Positions 24,175 through 32,476 of a stretch of DNA of 47,300 nucleotides are shown piece after piece. The notes beneath the pieces are model-generated. The model did no database searches, was not told the origin of the DNA, and was given only the letters and a program-made list of their open reading frames with translations. The DNA comes from CAZUDO01 sp964618895 (GTDB lineage Bacteria > Desulfobacterota > Binatia > DP-6): the NCBI GenBank assembly GCA_964618895.1, contig CAZUDO010000126.1, forward strand, positions 1 through 47,300, given 5' to 3'. Each line of letters opens with the position of its first letter. The stretch's first letter is position 1. The position numbers and the translations under genes were made by a program.

Positions 24175-24777
24175 ATGCATCGTTTCGCAGTGACCGCCGC
24201 CGCAGTCGTCGTGTTCGTCGCCCCCGCGTTCGCCGCCACCCCCTGGCAGATCGACGGCTCGCACACCAGCGTGCAGTTCTCGGTCCGCCACATGATGATC
24301 AGCAACGTGCGCGGCACCTTCGGCAAGGTGAGCGGCTCCATCCAGGCCGACGACCAGGACCTCACCCGCTCCACCGTCCAGGCCACCATAGACGTCGTCA
24401 GCATCGACACCCGCGACGCCAAGCGCGATGAGCACCTGCGCAGCCCGGACTTCTTCGACGTCGCCAAGTACCCGACCATTTCCTTCACCTCGAAGAAGGT
24501 CGAGAAGGCGGGCGACAATCGCTTCCGCGTCACCGGCGACCTGTCGCTGCACGGGGTCATGCGCGAAGTGGTGCTGCAGGTGGAGAGTGCCGGCCCCCCC
24601 ATCAAGGACCTCATGGGCAAGACGCGCGCCGGGGCGCGCGCCACCACCAAGGTCAATCGCAAGGACTACGGCATCGTGTGGAACAAGGCCCTCGACGGCG
24701 GCGGCATCGCGGTCGGCGACGAGGTCGAGATCACGATCGAGGTCGAGGGCATCAAGCAGGACGCCACCGGCGGCTGA
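24175..24777 (+). CDS. yceI: YceI-family periplasmic lipid-binding protein
   Basis: 200 residues. Signal peptide (FAVTAAAVVVFVAPAFA), then the YceI lipocalin-like barrel: WQIDGSHTSVQFSVRHMMISNVRGTF, SIDTRDAKRDEHLRSPDFFDVAKYPTISF, GDLSLHGVMREVVL and DYGIVWNKALDGGGIAVGDEVEI. This is a full-length, typical member. The family binds long polyprenoid or other amphiphilic chains in the barrel. The ribosome binding site (ACAGGAGGA) is strong. Its last 26 bases overlap the convergent MFS gene. Confidence 0.92.
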   Translation: MHRFAVTAAAVVVFVAPAFAATPWQIDGSHTSVQFSVRHMMISNVRGTFGKVSGSIQADDQDLTRSTVQATIDVVSIDTRDAKRDEHLRSPDFFDVAKYPTISFTSKKVEKAGDNRFRVTGDLSLHGVMREVVLQVESAGPPIKDLMGKTRAGARATTKVNRKDYGIVWNKALDGGGIAVGDEVEITIEVEGIKQDATGG

Positions 24778-25930
24778 GCCGCCAGTCGCGCGCCATCAGC
24801 GCGAGCCCCGCCAGACCCGTGAGTGCGGTGAGCGCGAACATCGTCCGGTACCCGTAGGCGCGCGCCACCAGGCCGCACGCGGGTGTGCCGAGCACGCCTC
24901 CCAGGTCCATCGCGCCGGTGTAGAGGCTCACCACGGTGCCGTGCAGCGGCAGCGGCGTGCGCTCGACGGCGAGCGCGTTCAGCACGGGGAAGAGCGATCC
25001 GTGCCCCGCGCCGCAGGCGATGCCGGCCAGCACCAGCATGCCCGGTGCGGGGAGCAGGCAGAGCCCGCCCAGCCCGAGCGCGAAGATGCCGAAGGCCGGC
25101 ACCGCGATGCGGTGCGGCCCGAGGCGGTCGGGGAGTCGCCGCCCGGCGACGCGCAGCAGGACGGTGGTGGTGGCGTAGGCGACGAAGAAAGGGGCCGCGC
25201 GGGCGAGGCCCAGGTCCTGCGTGAACGGCGCGACGAAGAAGAAGGCCGCGTTGACGCCGGCTCCGAAGCACACGGTGGCGCACAGGATCGGGAGCAGGTG
25301 CGCCTGCCGGAGCGTACGGCCGAGCGCGCCCCGGCCGGGTCCCGGCGTCGTCGCCTGGGCCGCGCGCGGGCGCTCGGCGACCAGCAGGGTGAGCGCGAGC
25401 GAGGCGAGCGCGAAGCCCGCGGCGGTCACGAAGAAGCCCGGATACCCGGCGCGCCCGATGAGGCTCTCGCCCAGCGCCGGCCCGAGCCCGCCCGGGATCA
25501 TGCCGGCGACGCCGAAGATGGCGATGCCCTCGGCACGCCGTGCAGCCGGCACCAGATCGGCGGCGTAGGTGAAGTAGGCGGCGAACAACGCGCCGCCGAT
25601 CACCAGATGCAGGATCGTGAGCGCGACCAACGCGGCCCCCGTCGTGTGCACGAAACAGAAGAGCGGCAGCGACGCGGTGTTGAGCACCCCGCACCCGAGG
25701 AGCACGTGGCGCCGCCCCACCCGGTCCAGCAGGGCGCCCACCCCGGGACGCACGGCGACGCTCACCCCGAGGCCGACGCCGAGCAGGAGGCCGATCAGGA
25801 GCTCGTCGCCGCCCAGCTGGCGGACGAAGAGCGGCAGCAGGAAGAGCATGGCGTGGCTCATCCCGCCGGTGAAGTGGAGCGCGCACGCGATCCAGAAGGC
25901 GCGGGTGTAGAGCGGGGGCGCGGCCGTCAC
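24752..25930 (-). CDS. MFS transporter
   Basis: 392 residues, about twelve hydrophobic helices. The motif-A-like loop is GALLDRVGRRHVLLGCG between helices 2 and 3, and a second copy-like loop LPDRLGPHRIAV occurs in the C-terminal half. YAADLVPAARRAEGIAIFG is a typical loop of the drug-efflux branch. The substrate is not readable; an exporter of a small molecule is likely. It has no operon partner, its 3' end overlaps the yceI tail, and its start is divergent from the MBL-fold gene at 25984. Confidence 0.85.
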   Translation of the reverse strand: MTAAPPLYTRAFWIACALHFTGGMSHAMLFLLPLFVRQLGGDELLIGLLLGVGLGVSVAVRPGVGALLDRVGRRHVLLGCGVLNTASLPLFCFVHTTGAALVALTILHLVIGGALFAAYFTYAADLVPAARRAEGIAIFGVAGMIPGGLGPALGESLIGRAGYPGFFVTAAGFALASLALTLLVAERPRAAQATTPGPGRGALGRTLRQAHLLPILCATVCFGAGVNAAFFFVAPFTQDLGLARAAPFFVAYATTTVLLRVAGRRLPDRLGPHRIAVPAFGIFALGLGGLCLLPAPGMLVLAGIACGAGHGSLFPVLNALAVERTPLPLHGTVVSLYTGAMDLGGVLGTPACGLVARAYGYRTMFALTALTGLAGLALMARDWRLSRRWRPA

Positions 25931-25983
25931 GGGCGCGCAGGTGTCGCATACCCCCGCGTCGAAGGACAGTGTAGGGAGGACCC

Positions 25984-26592
25984 ATGCGCGAGATCGTGGA
26001 AGGCATCCTCACCTGGTCGTGGCTCTCGCCGCCGCACGGCTACCACTTCAACGGCTACCTGGTCCGGTACCCGGGCGGGAACCTGTGCATCGACCCCGTC
26101 GAGCCGGCGGCCGACGACCTCGATGCGCTGGTGCGCGAAGGGGTCGCGTCCATCGTGCTGACCAATCGCAACCATCTCCGCCGTGCCCCGCTCGTTCGCG
26201 AGCGCACGGGCGCGCGGGTGCGGATCCATCCCGCCGACGCCGCGCACGCACGCGCGCAGGGGGGAACGATCGACGGCGACCTGACGCCGGGGGCGCAGGT
26301 CGGACCGTTCACGGTGGTGGCCGTTCCGGGCAAGTCGCCCGGCGAGGTGGCGCTGCACTGTCCCCGGCGCCGCATCCTGATCGTCGGCGACGCCGTTATC
26401 GGCCATCCGGCCGGGCGGCTCGGGCTCCTGCGCGAGCAGGTGATGGACGACCCCGCTCAGCTGCGCGCCGGCGTGCGGGCGCTCGCCGCGCTCGCCGTCG
26501 ACACCATCCTCACTGGGGACGGCGCGCCGATCCTGGGCGACGCGGGGGAGCGCCTGCGGGAATTGGTGGCGACGTTCCCGGGTCAGGGATAG
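25984..26592 (+). CDS. MBL-fold protein with degenerate metal motif
   Basis: 202 residues. The overall fold is metallo-beta-lactamase-like: GNLCIDPVEP, ASIVLTNRNHLRRAP, FTVVAVPGKSPGEVALHCPRRRILIVGDAVIG and DTILTGDGAPI. The motif that should read HxHxDH is NRNHLR (Asn61-Arg66), so two of the usual zinc-binding His and the Asp are absent, and the last motif has GDGAP where active enzymes often have a His. The structural Asp in GDAV remains. It may bind a single metal through other residues, have another activity or be a binding protein. The ribosome binding site is GGGAGGA. It ends 10 bases inside the convergent exported gene. Confidence 0.75.
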   Translation: MREIVEGILTWSWLSPPHGYHFNGYLVRYPGGNLCIDPVEPAADDLDALVREGVASIVLTNRNHLRRAPLVRERTGARVRIHPADAAHARAQGGTIDGDLTPGAQVGPFTVVAVPGKSPGEVALHCPRRRILIVGDAVIGHPAGRLGLLREQVMDDPAQLRAGVRALAALAVDTILTGDGAPILGDAGERLRELVATFPGQG

Positions 26593-28507
26593 TAGCGGGC
26601 CGTCGACCCGGTGACGTAGCCAGTCCCGAAACGGATGCGCGCGCAGCGACCGCTCATCCCCGCCGTGGGACTCTGCCCGAGCACCACGGTCGCGACGAGC
26701 GGCGCGCCCGGCACCGGCGGCAGCGTGGCATTCTTGACGCTCACCTGGAACTGGACGGTGCCGTCCTTCGCCAGCTTGTCCTTGAACTTCACCACCCGCA
26801 CGCCGTTCGCCGATCCGGGGGTGCATGCGGGCGGCAGGGCATTGGTCAGGTTCTTGTAGGTATAGGAGAAGTTCGGGGCCCGCCCGCTCACCTTCCAGCC
26901 GTCGAGCAGGCCGCAGCCCGAGCCCACGAGCCCGGGCGGGATGGGGGTGGGTGTGGCGCGCTGGTAGAGCACGTCGGTGCCCGTGAGGACCACCTCCGCC
27001 CCCTCGACCGACGGGTCGTAGGCTCCCGGCGCGAGCGGGGGATTCAGGATGCGGCCGCGGAAGGTGATGGCCTCGTCGCCGGCGGGGGGCAGGATCTTCT
27101 TGATGGTGAGGATGGCCTTGTCGTCGATCGCGGCGGCGTTGCTGCACACGACGGTACAGCCGGGAATCGTGGCGCAAGCCGAGGGCCCGCCGCCGCAGAT
27201 GGCGCACGTCTCGACCTGGCAGTGGTCGCTGCAGCCGTCGAGGACGGCGTTGTTGCCGTCATCGCAGGCGAGTGGTCCGACGCGACCATCGCCGCACACC
27301 GCGAAGCGGCGGCCGAAGATGCCGCTGATGTAACGGGTGCCGTCCGGGTACGGGTAGTAATAGTTGGCCCACACCACGACGAAGTCGCCGTTCGGGTCGA
27401 CGGCGATGTCCGGGTGATTGAACGCGATCCCCGACCGGTCGAAGGGGGTCTGATTGAGGGCGAACGTCGACCCATCGGGCTGGCCCGTGGGGTCGAAGCG
27501 CCGCCCGGTCAGGTCGCCGAAGTCCGGTCCCTGCCAGGCGACGATGAAGTTCCCGTCCGCGTCGGCGGCGGCGCCGGAGTAGTCGCCGCTCGGGTCGACG
27601 CTGAAGGGGGGGCCGATCGGCGTGCCGCTCGAATCGTAGACCCGCGCGTCGTTCTGGTTCGTATTGAGCGCCATGAAGGCGCCCGACGGGGCCACCGCGA
27701 TGCGCTCCGGCACCTCGTCGCTGCCATACGGGAAGATCTCGAAGCCTGGACCGCGTGGTGCGCCCGTGGAGTCGAGCCGCTCGCCCCAGACGCTGGAGGA
27801 GTGGACATTGTAGGTCACCACGAAATTGCCCGCCGCGTCGCTGCCCACGGCGGGCATCGCGTCGGCACTCGTGGACACCGAGCTGATGGGGAACTCGGGC
27901 CCGAACGGGACGTCGTTCTGGTCGAAGCGCCGCCCGGTCACGATGTGCGCATTGTCGGCCCACACGACCAGGAACCCGCCCTGCGGATCGGTGGCGATCT
28001 CGTTCCGCTCCTGCGTATTGGTGGGCGCATCCGCCTGGTTGGCCTGGAACCGCGGCGCGCGCGCGCTTCGGCGTTCGGATCAAAGCGCTGCACCCAGATG
28101 CTGCTAATGGGGTTCGGCGGCTCGAAGTTGCCCCAGGCCACCACGAAGCCCCCTTGTGGGTCCGGCGCGACCGACGGGCGGAAGGAATAGTTGGCGCTGA
28201 AACCGGGCTCGGCATAGATCTGAAACTCGCCGCCGGCGGGCTGTCCTTCGGTCGTCAGCCGGCGGCCGAAGAGGCCGTTGCCCTCGGTGTACGCACCCGC
28301 AAAGTACGCCTCCCACACCACCACGAACTCGCCGCTCGTCATGCGAGTGATGCGGGGATCGCGGGCGTAGCCGTCGTTCGAGTAGTTGTACGTATCCCCG
28401 TCGCGACTGATGCGGAACTCGGGCCCGACCGGAACCACCTCGGTCGCGTGTGCGACGGCGATCGCGGCCAGCGCGACGGCGACGAGCGGCGTGCAGACCC
28501 GGTGCAT
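26583..28507 (-). pseudogene. exported repeat protein interrupted by a 2-bp frameshift
   Basis: The first part starts at the ATG 28507 with signal peptide (TPLVAVALAAIAVAHA) and runs through repeats (GPEFRISRDGDTYNYS, GEFVVVWEAYF, GGFVVAWGNFEP). The frame then changes at the (GC)6 run 28055-28066. The second part, in another frame down to 26583, continues the same repeat style (GGFLVVWADN, GNFVVTYNVHS, GNFIVAWQGPDFGDLTGRRFD), then a DUF4215-type CGDGRVGPLACDDGN module and an unrecognised C-terminal domain. Removing one GC pair restores a continuous protein of about 640 residues. Each repeat (about 45-55 residues, 'DxxGdFvVvW...GRRFD') looks like a surface propeller or FG-GAP-like blade. It is broken, phase-variable or a sequencing error. 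Confidence 0.75.
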
Positions 28508-28556
28508 GTCGGCCCCCCTTCGGCGCAGCGGAACGGGATCCCGCGACGTGCGCGCA

Positions 28557-28585
28557 CTATAAGGGCGTGGTCTCCGGACTGTCAA
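28557..28585 (-). promoter_or_regulatory. sigma70-type promoter of the exported repeat gene
   Basis: Minus strand TTGACA (28580-28585), 17 bases, TTATAG (28557-28562), about 50 bases before the ATG at 28507. Strong match in both hexamers. Confidence 0.6.
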
Positions 28586-28605
28586 CGCAGCACGCCGGGC
28601 CGGCG

Positions 28606-28920
28606 TCACCGTCGCCGACCGTCACCCGCCGCCGTCGCCCGCTCCAGGACCTGCGCCGCCTCGGCCATCTCGCCCCGCGCCGTGAGCAACGCCGCCAGAC
28701 CACGCGCCGCCTCGCTCTGCCGGGGATCGTTGACGAGCGCGTTTCGGTACGCCGCTTCCGCCGCCGCCCGCCGCCCCTGCCGCTGGTGGACGATGCCGAG
28801 GTTCAGGTGCGCGGCGGCGTCGTGCGGCTCGCGGGCGAGCGCCGCTTCGTAGAGCTGCCGCGCCTCGACCAGGTCGTTGGCGAGCGTGTTGCCGTACAGC
28901 GCGCCAGCCAGCGCGAGCAC
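28606..28920 (-). CDS. short TPR protein with N-terminal membrane segment
   Basis: 104 residues from the GTG at 28920. The first 15 residues are the end of a hydrophobic segment that also continues upstream in frame (GLVRLAVVLALAGALYG), so a non-standard start before 28920 is possible, although no ATG or GTG is available there. Two to three TPR-like repeats follow: ANDLVEARQLYEAALAREPHD, AAHLNLGIVHQRQGRRAAAEAAYRNAL, EAARGLAALLTARGEMAEAAQVLERA. TPRs make protein-protein contacts. It is probably membrane-anchored. Its upstream region abuts the divergent M20 peptidase gene. Confidence 0.6.
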   Translation of the reverse strand: MLALAGALYGNTLANDLVEARQLYEAALAREPHDAAAHLNLGIVHQRQGRRAAAEAAYRNALVNDPRQSEAARGLAALLTARGEMAEAAQVLERATAAGDGRRR

Positions 28921-29034
28921 GACCGCCAGGCGGACGAGGCCTGCGCGAGCGGACGGCGCGGTGGAGACGGCGACGGTCGTGCGGCCGGCGTGTACGCTCG
29001 GCGCGGCGGACGGTCAAGGAGCGAGCGCGCCTGT

Positions 29035-29063
29035 TTGCATGCCGCGGGGCGGTCTTCTAGGGG
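29035..29063 (+). promoter_or_regulatory. candidate short-leader promoter of the M20 peptidase
   Basis: TTGCAT (29035-29040), 17 bases, TAGGGG (29058-29063). The predicted start is a few bases before the ATG at 29074. The -10 is poor. Confidence 0.3.
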
Positions 29064-29073
29064 CTCTCGGCAC

Positions 29074-30540
29074 ATGCGACGCGTCCTGCTCGTGCTCGGG
29101 GCGGTGCCGGTCTGCCTGGTGCTCGTCCTGGGTGGGCGCACACTGCTCTTCCGCTCGCGTCAGCTCACGGTCGAGACCGTGCGCGCGCGCCCGGTGGATC
29201 CCGGTGCCGCGGAGCGTCTGGGGCAGGCTATCCGCTTCCGCACGGTGTCGTACCAGAACCCGCGGCGGCTCGATCCGGAGCAGTTCCTCGGGCTGCATCG
29301 CTATCTGAGCGACGCGTTTCCGGGCGTGCACCGCACGCTCGGGCGCGAGACGGTGGAGCAGTACAGCCTGCTGTACGCGTGGAAGGGGAGTGACGCGGCC
29401 TTGCCGCCGCTCCTGCTCCTCGGGCACCTCGACGTGGTGCCGGTCGAACCCGGAACAGAGGGGGCCTGGACCCATCGGCCGTTCGCGGGCCGGGTCATGG
29501 ACGGCTACGTCTGGGGCCGCGGCGCGATGGACGACAAGGCCGGCGTCCTGGGGGCCCTCGAGGCGGCCGAGGACCTGGTGCGTGCGGGCTTTCGCCCGCG
29601 GCGCACCGTGCTGTTCGCCTTCGGTCACGACGAGGAGGTGGGCGGCCGGCGCGGCGCCGCACGCATTGCTGCCCTGCTGGCCGCGCGCGGTGTCCGGCCG
29701 GCCTTGGTCCTGGACGAGGGGTTGCCGATCGTCGAGGGGGTCGTCCCCGGCGTGGCGGCGCCGGTCGCCATGGTGGGTACGGCGGAGAAGGGCTACCTGA
29801 GCGTCGAACTGGTCGTGCGCAGCGAGGGCGGACACTCCTCCACGCCGCCGCGGCGCACGGCCGTGGGGATCCTGGCGAGCGCGTTGCACCGGCTCGAGCG
29901 CAAGCCGCTGCCGCCGGTGATCAGCGGCGCGACGGCGCGCTTGTTCGAGTTCCTCGGCCCCGAGATGCCGTTCGTGCCCCGCGTCGTGCTGGCCAACCCG
30001 TGGCTGTTCCGGGGCATGCTCGAGCGCCGGCTGGCGGCGTCGCCGGCCACCGACGCGCTCATCCGCACCACCGCCGCGCCCACGATGCTCGAAGGGAGCG
30101 TCAAGGAGAACGTGCTCCCGACCCGCGCGCGCGCGGTGGTGAACTTTCGCATCCGGCCCGGCGAGACCACGGAGAGTGTCCTCGCCCACGTGCGCGAGGC
30201 GGTGCACGACCGGCGCGTGGCGGTGGCGCCCTTCGGGGCGACGTCGAGCGAGCCCTCGCCCGAGTCGTCGCCCGACTCGGCCGAGTTCCGCCGCCTGCAA
30301 CGCACCATCGCCCAGGTGTTCCCGGGGGTGGTGGTGACCCCGGGCCTGGTGCTGGGCGCCACCGACGCACGGCACTACGCGGCGCTCAGCCCCAACGTCT
30401 TCCGCTTCCTGCCGCTGCGTGCGACCGCCGACGATGTGAACCGCCCGCACGGGACCGACGAGCGCATCGCGGTCGACGTGTACGAGGACATGGTGCGCTT
30501 CTACGGCAAGCTGATCCGCAATCTGGACGGCGCGTCCTGA
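29074..30540 (+). CDS. membrane-anchored M20 peptidase, CPS1/PM20D1-like
   Basis: 488 residues. Residues 2-22 (RRVLLVLGAVPVCLVLVLGG) form a signal anchor. The catalytic domain shows LLLGHLDVVPV (His-x-Asp), GRGAMDDKAGVLGALEAAE (bridging Asp), GHDEEVGG (general-base Glu), LVLDEG and the closing GATDARHY (His). The order and the N-terminal anchor match the carboxypeptidase-S / PM20D1 subgroup, which hydrolyses or forms N-acyl amino acids or peptides. The lid domain (YLSVELVVRSEGGHSSTPP) is present. All metal ligands of a two-zinc site are visible. It is divergent from the TPR gene. Confidence 0.88.
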   Translation: MRRVLLVLGAVPVCLVLVLGGRTLLFRSRQLTVETVRARPVDPGAAERLGQAIRFRTVSYQNPRRLDPEQFLGLHRYLSDAFPGVHRTLGRETVEQYSLLYAWKGSDAALPPLLLLGHLDVVPVEPGTEGAWTHRPFAGRVMDGYVWGRGAMDDKAGVLGALEAAEDLVRAGFRPRRTVLFAFGHDEEVGGRRGAARIAALLAARGVRPALVLDEGLPIVEGVVPGVAAPVAMVGTAEKGYLSVELVVRSEGGHSSTPPRRTAVGILASALHRLERKPLPPVISGATARLFEFLGPEMPFVPRVVLANPWLFRGMLERRLAASPATDALIRTTAAPTMLEGSVKENVLPTRARAVVNFRIRPGETTESVLAHVREAVHDRRVAVAPFGATSSEPSPESSPDSAEFRRLQRTIAQVFPGVVVTPGLVLGATDARHYAALSPNVFRFLPLRATADDVNRPHGTDERIAVDVYEDMVRFYGKLIRNLDGAS

Positions 30541-30558
30541 GCCGGTTGCGCGCCACCG

Positions 30559-31413
30559 TCACGCCTGGACGGCGGCCAGCGCTGCAGCCACGCGGGCGAT
30601 GGCTCCGGCGAGGCCGTGCGTCTGCCCCAGGCGGGCGAGCGTCCGGGGATGCGCGACCGTGTGCGGCAACGCGAGCGCCAGTGCAGGCAGCGGGACGGTC
30701 GCGACCGGGAGGACCACCTGCCGGGCCGCCGCGAGGTAGTCTTGCGCGGCGGCGAGCCGGCGCGCGACCGCCGGAGCGAGGGTGGTGCTGGCGAGCACCC
30801 CGTCGAGCGAGGCGTGCGCCGCGAGCAGCCGTGCCGCGGTCTTCTCGCCGATGCCCGGCACGCCGGGCAGGCCGTCCGACGGATCGCCGCGCAGGAGTGC
30901 GAAGTCGCCGTAGGCGCGTCCGGGGATGCCGTAGCGGCGGGTGATCTCGGCCTCGTCGACGACCAGGAGCTTGCTCACCCCCGTGAGCGGGTAGAGGACG
31001 CGCACGCGCGGGTCGCGCACCAGGGCGAACAGATCGCGGTCGCCGGACACGATCTCGACCGGCTCGCGCGTTCGTGCCGCGAGGGTAGCGATCACGTCGT
31101 CGGCCTCGTACGCGGCGGCACCCACGACGGCGATTCCGAGCGCCTCGAGCACCTCGCGGCCCAGGGCCTCCTGCGGGGCCACCGGGTCGGGTTCGTCGCT
31201 GACGCGGTGCAGCTTATAGGTGGGGAGGGCGGCGACGCGGAAGGCGGGGCGCCAGTCCTCGTCCACGGCGACAGCGACCTGCGCGGGCTGACGATCGACC
31301 AGCAAGCGGGCGAGCATGTTGAGGAAGCCGAGCACCCCCTGCATGGGCAGCGACGCCGGCAGGGAGTGGAAGGCGCGGAAGAGGAGGCTCGAGTAGTCGA
31401 TCAGCAGCAGCAT
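30559..31413 (-). CDS. stand-alone 5'-3' exonuclease (FEN/Pol I N-domain family)
   Basis: 284 residues. N-terminal LLIDYSSLLFRAF, LPTYKLHR, then the acidic metal sites EADDVIATLA and SGDRDLFALV, and the helix-hairpin-helix GDPSDGLPGVPGIGEKTAARLL. This matches the 5'-nuclease domain of DNA polymerase I (about 290 residues) without the polymerase part. The family trims RNA primers or flaps during lagging-strand replication and repair. The stand-alone form probably complements Pol I. It is divergent from the patatin gene and converges with the M20 peptidase, 18 bases apart. Confidence 0.88.
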   Translation of the reverse strand: MLLLIDYSSLLFRAFHSLPASLPMQGVLGFLNMLARLLVDRQPAQVAVAVDEDWRPAFRVAALPTYKLHRVSDEPDPVAPQEALGREVLEALGIAVVGAAAYEADDVIATLAARTREPVEIVSGDRDLFALVRDPRVRVLYPLTGVSKLLVVDEAEITRRYGIPGRAYGDFALLRGDPSDGLPGVPGIGEKTAARLLAAHASLDGVLASTTLAPAVARRLAAAQDYLAAARQVVLPVATVPLPALALALPHTVAHPRTLARLGQTHGLAGAIARVAAALAAVQA

Positions 31414-31425
31414 GGTCGAAAAAGG

Positions 31426-31453
31426 CTTGCAAGTCGTCGGGCAGCCGTACTAT
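31426..31453 (+). promoter_or_regulatory. candidate promoter of the patatin gene
   Basis: CTTGCA/TTGCAA (31426-31432), 15-16 bases, TACTAT (31448-31453), about 20 bases before the ATG at 31474, where only a weak TAGGA is available as ribosome binding site. Confidence 0.35.
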
Positions 31454-31473
31454 GACCCGTCAGCTTTCTAGGA

Positions 31474-32466
31474 ATGGCGAAGCGGCAGAAACGGGTATTC
31501 ATCCTGGGGGGAGGTGCGGCGCTCGGCGCGCACCACGTCGGGGTGCTGAAGGGCCTGGAGGAGCAGGGCATCACACCCGACGCCATCGTGGCAAGCTCGA
31601 TCGGGGTCATCAACGCCTGCGCCTACGCGACCGGCGGCGTCCCGCAGCTCGAGAACGCGTGGCGCAACTTCAGCTCGCTGCCGCGCATCTTCTCGCCCAG
31701 CCTGCGCCACAATCCGGTCTTTGGCATGTCACTGTTCTCGATGGACAGCCTGACCGCCGCCATCGAGGAGCACATCGACTTCGAAAAGGTCTACGACAGC
31801 CCGCTGGAGCTCGAGTTCGTCCTCCTGAATCTCTCGCGCGGTCGGGCCGAGGTGCACGCCAAGCGCGACTGTCATGACCACCGCGAGCTGCGCACCATCT
31901 CCCGCGCCGGGTATGCCATTCCCATCTTGTTCCCACCCGTCCACTTCCGGGGCGACTGGTTCGTGGACGGCGGGTTCGCGTGGAACACGCCGCTCGAGCG
32001 CGCCATCGACCTCGGCGCCACCGAGATCTACCTGCTCGCTCCGATCGCCAGCCAGCTGCCGTATCGGGCACGGCTGGGGACCTTCTACAGCTTCGTGCAG
32101 CGCTTCCTCGACGTCATGTGGCGCACCATCGGCAACATGGGCCATCTCTACGCCCGCATCGAGGACGGGCGCTTCCACGGCGTGCCGGTGACGCTGATCG
32201 AGCCGGGGGAGCAGTGGAGTGGGTTCGGGCCGCTCGCCATCTTCAACGCCTACCGGCGGAAGAACCGCAACCTGATGGCCGCCGGCTACCTCGATGCCAA
32301 GCGCACGCTCGCTGCGCGCGCGCGGCGCGACCACGAGCGTGCCGGCCGGCGCCGGGCGCAGCCCACGCCGCCCAAGGGAGACACCGGCGACGCGGCGGCC
32401 CCGGGGCGGCGGCTGGTGGCCGTCCGCCGGGCCGAGAGCAAAGGGCACGCCGGGCAGGGACCCTGA
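31474..32466 (+). CDS. patatin-like phospholipase
   Basis: 330 residues. The oxyanion loop is LGGGAALGAHHVGVL. The nucleophile motif is ASSIGV (Ser42) instead of the usual GxSxG, with Ala at the first Gly. The second dyad residue is in DGGFAWNTPL (Asp of the DGG/A motif). The N-terminal core ends at about residue 230; the C-terminal 60 residues are Arg/Pro-rich and probably disordered. It should cleave acyl chains from lipids. No signal peptide is visible. It ends 10 bases before the convergent acyltransferase-like gene. Confidence 0.85.
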   Translation: MAKRQKRVFILGGGAALGAHHVGVLKGLEEQGITPDAIVASSIGVINACAYATGGVPQLENAWRNFSSLPRIFSPSLRHNPVFGMSLFSMDSLTAAIEEHIDFEKVYDSPLELEFVLLNLSRGRAEVHAKRDCHDHRELRTISRAGYAIPILFPPVHFRGDWFVDGGFAWNTPLERAIDLGATEIYLLAPIASQLPYRARLGTFYSFVQRFLDVMWRTIGNMGHLYARIEDGRFHGVPVTLIEPGEQWSGFGPLAIFNAYRRKNRNLMAAGYLDAKRTLAARARRDHERAGRRRAQPTPPKGDTGDAAAPGRRLVAVRRAESKGHAGQGP

Positions 32467-32476
32467 GCGCACGCCG

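Noticed and set aside
28055..28066. Programmed frameshift at the GC run
   Set aside because: No slippery heptamer or stimulatory structure is recognised; slippage mutation or error is simpler.
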